DNA from: Ekhidna sp.
GTDB lineage: Bacteria; Bacteroidota; Bacteroidia; Cytophagales; Cyclobacteriaceae
DNA length: 7,494 nt
Assembly: GCA_013214445.1 (NCBI GenBank)
Contig: JABSPG010000186.1
Span: 1 to 7,494 of the forward strand
Direction: 5' to 3'
This document shows positions 6,108-7,494 of this stretch, piece after piece. Position numbers and translations under genes: made by a program. How positions within the stretch are numbered: the stretch's first letter is position 1; every line of letters starts with the position of its first letter. The notes under the pieces were generated by a model. That model did no database searches. It was not told the origin of the DNA and was given only the letters and a program-made list of their open reading frames with translations.

Positions 6108-6986
6108 ATGAAAAAGATAATAGTAGCAGGATCGACAGGATACTTAGGAAGTCATCTTATCAAAGAATTACAAAGTCAGAAGCTTCCATTTCAGGCCATA
6201 GCAAGAAATGAGCAACGACTTCTTGAGCAGGGGTTAAACCCGGAGCAAATCATTAAAGCAGAAGTCACAGATACTACCACACTTACTGGCAAACTCCAGG
6301 ATGCTGAGGTGATAATTTCAACCGTGGGTATCACGAGACAAAAAGATGGCCTCACCTACATGGATGTAGACTATCAAGCCAACGTGAATTTACTCAATGA
6401 GGCGAAAAAGGCAGGCATTAAGAAATTCATTTACGTCTCTGTAATCAATGGGGAAAAGATGCGAAATCTAAAAATCATGGAAGCCAAGGAGAAATTCGTG
6501 GATGAACTAAAAAGCTCAGGCATGGACTACCTTATTATTCGTCCAAACGGCTTCTTTTCTGACATGAAAGATTTTCTAGATATGGCCCAAAAAGGTAAAG
6601 TATATCTCTTTGGGAATGGTGACTTCAAATTAAACCCCATCCATGGAGCTGATTTAGCAAAAGCAATTATTGAGTCTCTAGATATTAAGCAACATGAAAT
6701 CATCGTGGGTGGACCAGATATTCTCACTCAGAATGAAATTGCAGCATTGGCTCTCAAAACGTGGATGAGACCGATTAAGATCGTCCATTTTCCAGATTGG
6801 ATTAGGAAACTGATCATCCGAGTGATGAGAGTGCTAACTTCGTCTAAAACCTACGGGCCGATCGAGTTTTTTCTCACCATGCTTGGACAAGACAACATTG
6901 CGCCCAGACATGGGGTACACAGACTTCAATCCTTCTTTACTTGGGAAGTGGATCACCTCAACAATCTTCAAAACCATAAAAAATGA
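6108..6986 (+). CDS. Atypical SDR / NmrA-like NAD(P)-binding protein
   Basis: A 292-residue Rossmann-fold protein. The dinucleotide-binding motif is at the start: V-A-G8-S-T-G11-Y-L-G14, followed by I-A-R at the end of the second strand. I-S-T-V-G (70-74) is the fourth-strand motif, and Y-V-S-V (109-112) and I-I-R-P-N-G (143-148) follow, as in the atypical SDR group that includes NmrA-like regulators, NDUFA9-like proteins and divinyl-reductase relatives. In the Y-x-x-x-K catalytic pair the Lys is kept (K127) but the Tyr position is Ile123, so a classical dehydrogenase reaction is unlikely; it may be a redox sensor or an unusual reductase. The C-terminal third (about 220-260) has hydrophobic, basic helices that could sit on a membrane. 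The ATG at 6108 is 11 bases after the lipoprotein stop, so the genes are probably cotranscribed; the DUF983 remnant follows at 17 bases. Confidence 0.8.
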   Translation: MKKIIVAGSTGYLGSHLIKELQSQKLPFQAIARNEQRLLEQGLNPEQIIKAEVTDTTTLTGKLQDAEVIISTVGITRQKDGLTYMDVDYQANVNLLNEAKKAGIKKFIYVSVINGEKMRNLKIMEAKEKFVDELKSSGMDYLIIRPNGFFSDMKDFLDMAQKGKVYLFGNGDFKLNPIHGADLAKAIIESLDIKQHEIIVGGPDILTQNEIAALALKTWMRPIKIVHFPDWIRKLIIRVMRVLTSSKTYGPIEFFLTMLGQDNIAPRHGVHRLQSFFTWEVDHLNNLQNHKK

Positions 6987-7002
6987 ACCTTTATTGCGAA
7001 GC

Positions 7003-7173
7003 ATGATCAAACAGCACTGTCCTAGCTGCAGATTTGAAAGTGTTTTTCTAAAACCAACTTATAACATAGGATTCACTAAAATGCATAGACAGTGCCCTAA
7101 CTGAGGGCAGGCTTTAGAACCTGAACCTTGCTTCATCTTTGCCACATCAATCAGTAAACTATTTTCAAAATGA
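7003..7173 (+). pseudogene. DUF983-family zinc-ribbon membrane protein, decayed remnant
   Basis: From ATG 7003 the frame reads M-I-K-Q-H-C-P-S-C-R, then T-Y-N, K-M-H, and C-P-N before TGA at 7102-7104. Reading on in the same frame gives G-Q-A-L-E-P-E-P-C-F-I-F up to TGA 7171-7173. This matches the start of Bacteroidota DUF983 proteins: a C-P-x-C knuckle, a K-M-H segment, a second C-P-N-C-G knuckle, then E-P-E-P-G-F-Y-F-G-A-M before two membrane helices. Here the second cysteine of the C-P-N-C knuckle is TGA (one base from TGC or TGT), the following Gly is Cys, and the membrane half is missing, replaced by the leader of the gene at 7170. DUF983 function is unknown. It sits 16 bases after the SDR stop as an operon gene would. 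Homology is recalled from the family pattern, not from a search. Confidence 0.65.
7113..7141 (+). promoter_or_regulatory. Possible Bacteroidota-type promoter for the esterase gene
   Basis: TTTA (7113-7116) and CATCTTTG (7134-7141) resemble the -33 TTTG and -7 TAnnTTTG boxes, each with one mismatch and 17 bases between them. The -7 candidate lies 28 bases before the ATG at 7170. It overlaps the decayed DUF983 frame, consistent with that region no longer being under coding constraint. Weak evidence. Confidence 0.25.
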
Positions 7174-7494
7174 AAAAACAAGCATGGCTAATTGCCACTA
7201 TCGCATTGACGAGTTTAACAATCAATGCACAAACACGAATGATTGAAGCTAATGACACCATTAGACAATTCACAATTTATAGCTCATCTAAAATCAAGGC
7301 TAACGAAAAAGTACCGTTATTACTCAATTTTCACGGATCTGGAATGACCGCTTTAGAACATATGTTTTATACAAACACTAACACTTTAGCCGAAGAAAAA
7401 GGTTTTATTGTGGTGTATCCACAAGGTCTCAATAACGATTGGAATGTTGGCTTTGAACAAGACTATGACAATGGAACTAAAGATGTGGAGTTCA
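7170..7494 (+). CDS. Secreted PHB-depolymerase/feruloyl-esterase-like alpha/beta hydrolase (5' part)
   Basis: 108 codons are visible before the window ends. Residues 1-21 are a type I signal peptide (M-K-K, hydrophobic core, I-N-A-Q end), so the enzyme is exported. The mature start has a strand pair, then P-L-L-L-N-F-H-G-S-G (oxyanion-hole H-G at 55-56), L-A-E-E-K-G-F-I-V-V-Y-P-Q-G (73-86) and a W-N-V-G segment: the N-terminal half of the esterase PHB-depolymerase / LpqC / CE1-like family. Members hydrolyse polyester or feruloyl and acetyl esters on polymers. The nucleophile G-x-S-x-G and the rest of the triad lie beyond the window, so activity cannot be confirmed. The ATG at 7170 overlaps the final TGA of the DUF983 remnant and follows an A-rich TTTTCAAA leader without a Shine-Dalgarno site. 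Confidence 0.8.
   Translation, partial: MKKQAWLIATIALTSLTINAQTRMIEANDTIRQFTIYSSSKIKANEKVPLLLNFHGSGMTALEHMFYTNTNTLAEEKGFIVVYPQGLNNDWNVGFEQDYDNGTKDVEF

Noticed and set aside
6883..7002. Upstream extension of the DUF983-like frame into the SDR gene
   Set aside because: The extension overlaps the SDR C-terminus in another frame and does not look like a DUF983 N-terminus; ATG 7003 right before the first Cys knuckle fits better.
7102..7109. TGA at a cysteine position with a small hairpin (TGCCCT/AGGGCA, 7093-7109), suggestive of selenocysteine
   Set aside because: The hairpin overlaps the TGA instead of following it, is only 6 bp, and the frame beyond runs just 22 codons into degraded sequence without the family's membrane helices; gene decay explains it better.
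1..7494. Mobile element, CRISPR array or defence system
   Set aside because: No transposase, integrase, terminal repeats, direct-repeat arrays or defence-type nuclease domains were found on either strand; the cyclase has a membrane anchor and an AraC-type partner rather than an effector gene as in cyclic-nucleotide defence systems.

Overview
The window looks like chromosomal DNA from a Bacteroidota bacterium, probably Cytophagia-like. This is an inference from several features: a moderately AT-rich sequence, A-rich leaders instead of clear Shine-Dalgarno sites, a lipoprotein whose cysteine is followed by an acidic Ser-Asp-Asp-Asp run (the Bacteroidota surface-export signature), a fusion of a TolB/FlgO-like domain, TPRs and an AraC helix-turn-helix, and a DUF983-type gene remnant. 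No tRNA, rRNA, CRISPR array, insertion sequence or phage gene was seen.

Left part (1-698): the 3' end of a flavodoxin-fold NAD(P)H oxidoreductase. It is followed by a 329-base stretch that holds a start-less open frame for a two-helix membrane protein tail (381-590), a good rho-independent terminator (629-658) and an AT-rich inverted repeat that runs into the next gene's TTG start.

Centre (699-3582): two genes one base apart. The first encodes a TolB/FlgO-like + TPR + AraC regulator. The second encodes a four-helix membrane-anchored class III nucleotidyl cyclase. In many alphaproteobacterial proteins a cyclase domain, the TolB-like domain and TPRs are fused in one chain, so this pair looks like a split version of that module with an added DNA-binding end. 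It is the most system-like object in the window. The cyclase has Gln where most adenylyl cyclases have the purine-selecting Lys.

Right part (3594-7494): two divergent paralogues of the class C beta-lactamase/serine hydrolase family, one secreted and on the minus strand, one a predicted surface lipoprotein on the plus strand. The spacer between them carries a perfect 12-bp inverted repeat and other small repeats. The lipoprotein gene leads a tight run: an atypical SDR/NmrA-like NAD(P)-binding protein 11 bases on, then a decayed DUF983 gene whose second zinc-ribbon motif is cut by TGA and whose membrane half is gone. The window ends inside a secreted PHB-depolymerase-like esterase. Three predicted exported hydrolases and a membrane cyclase regulator fit a sensing and cell-envelope/secretion role, but no shared substrate can be read from the sequence.
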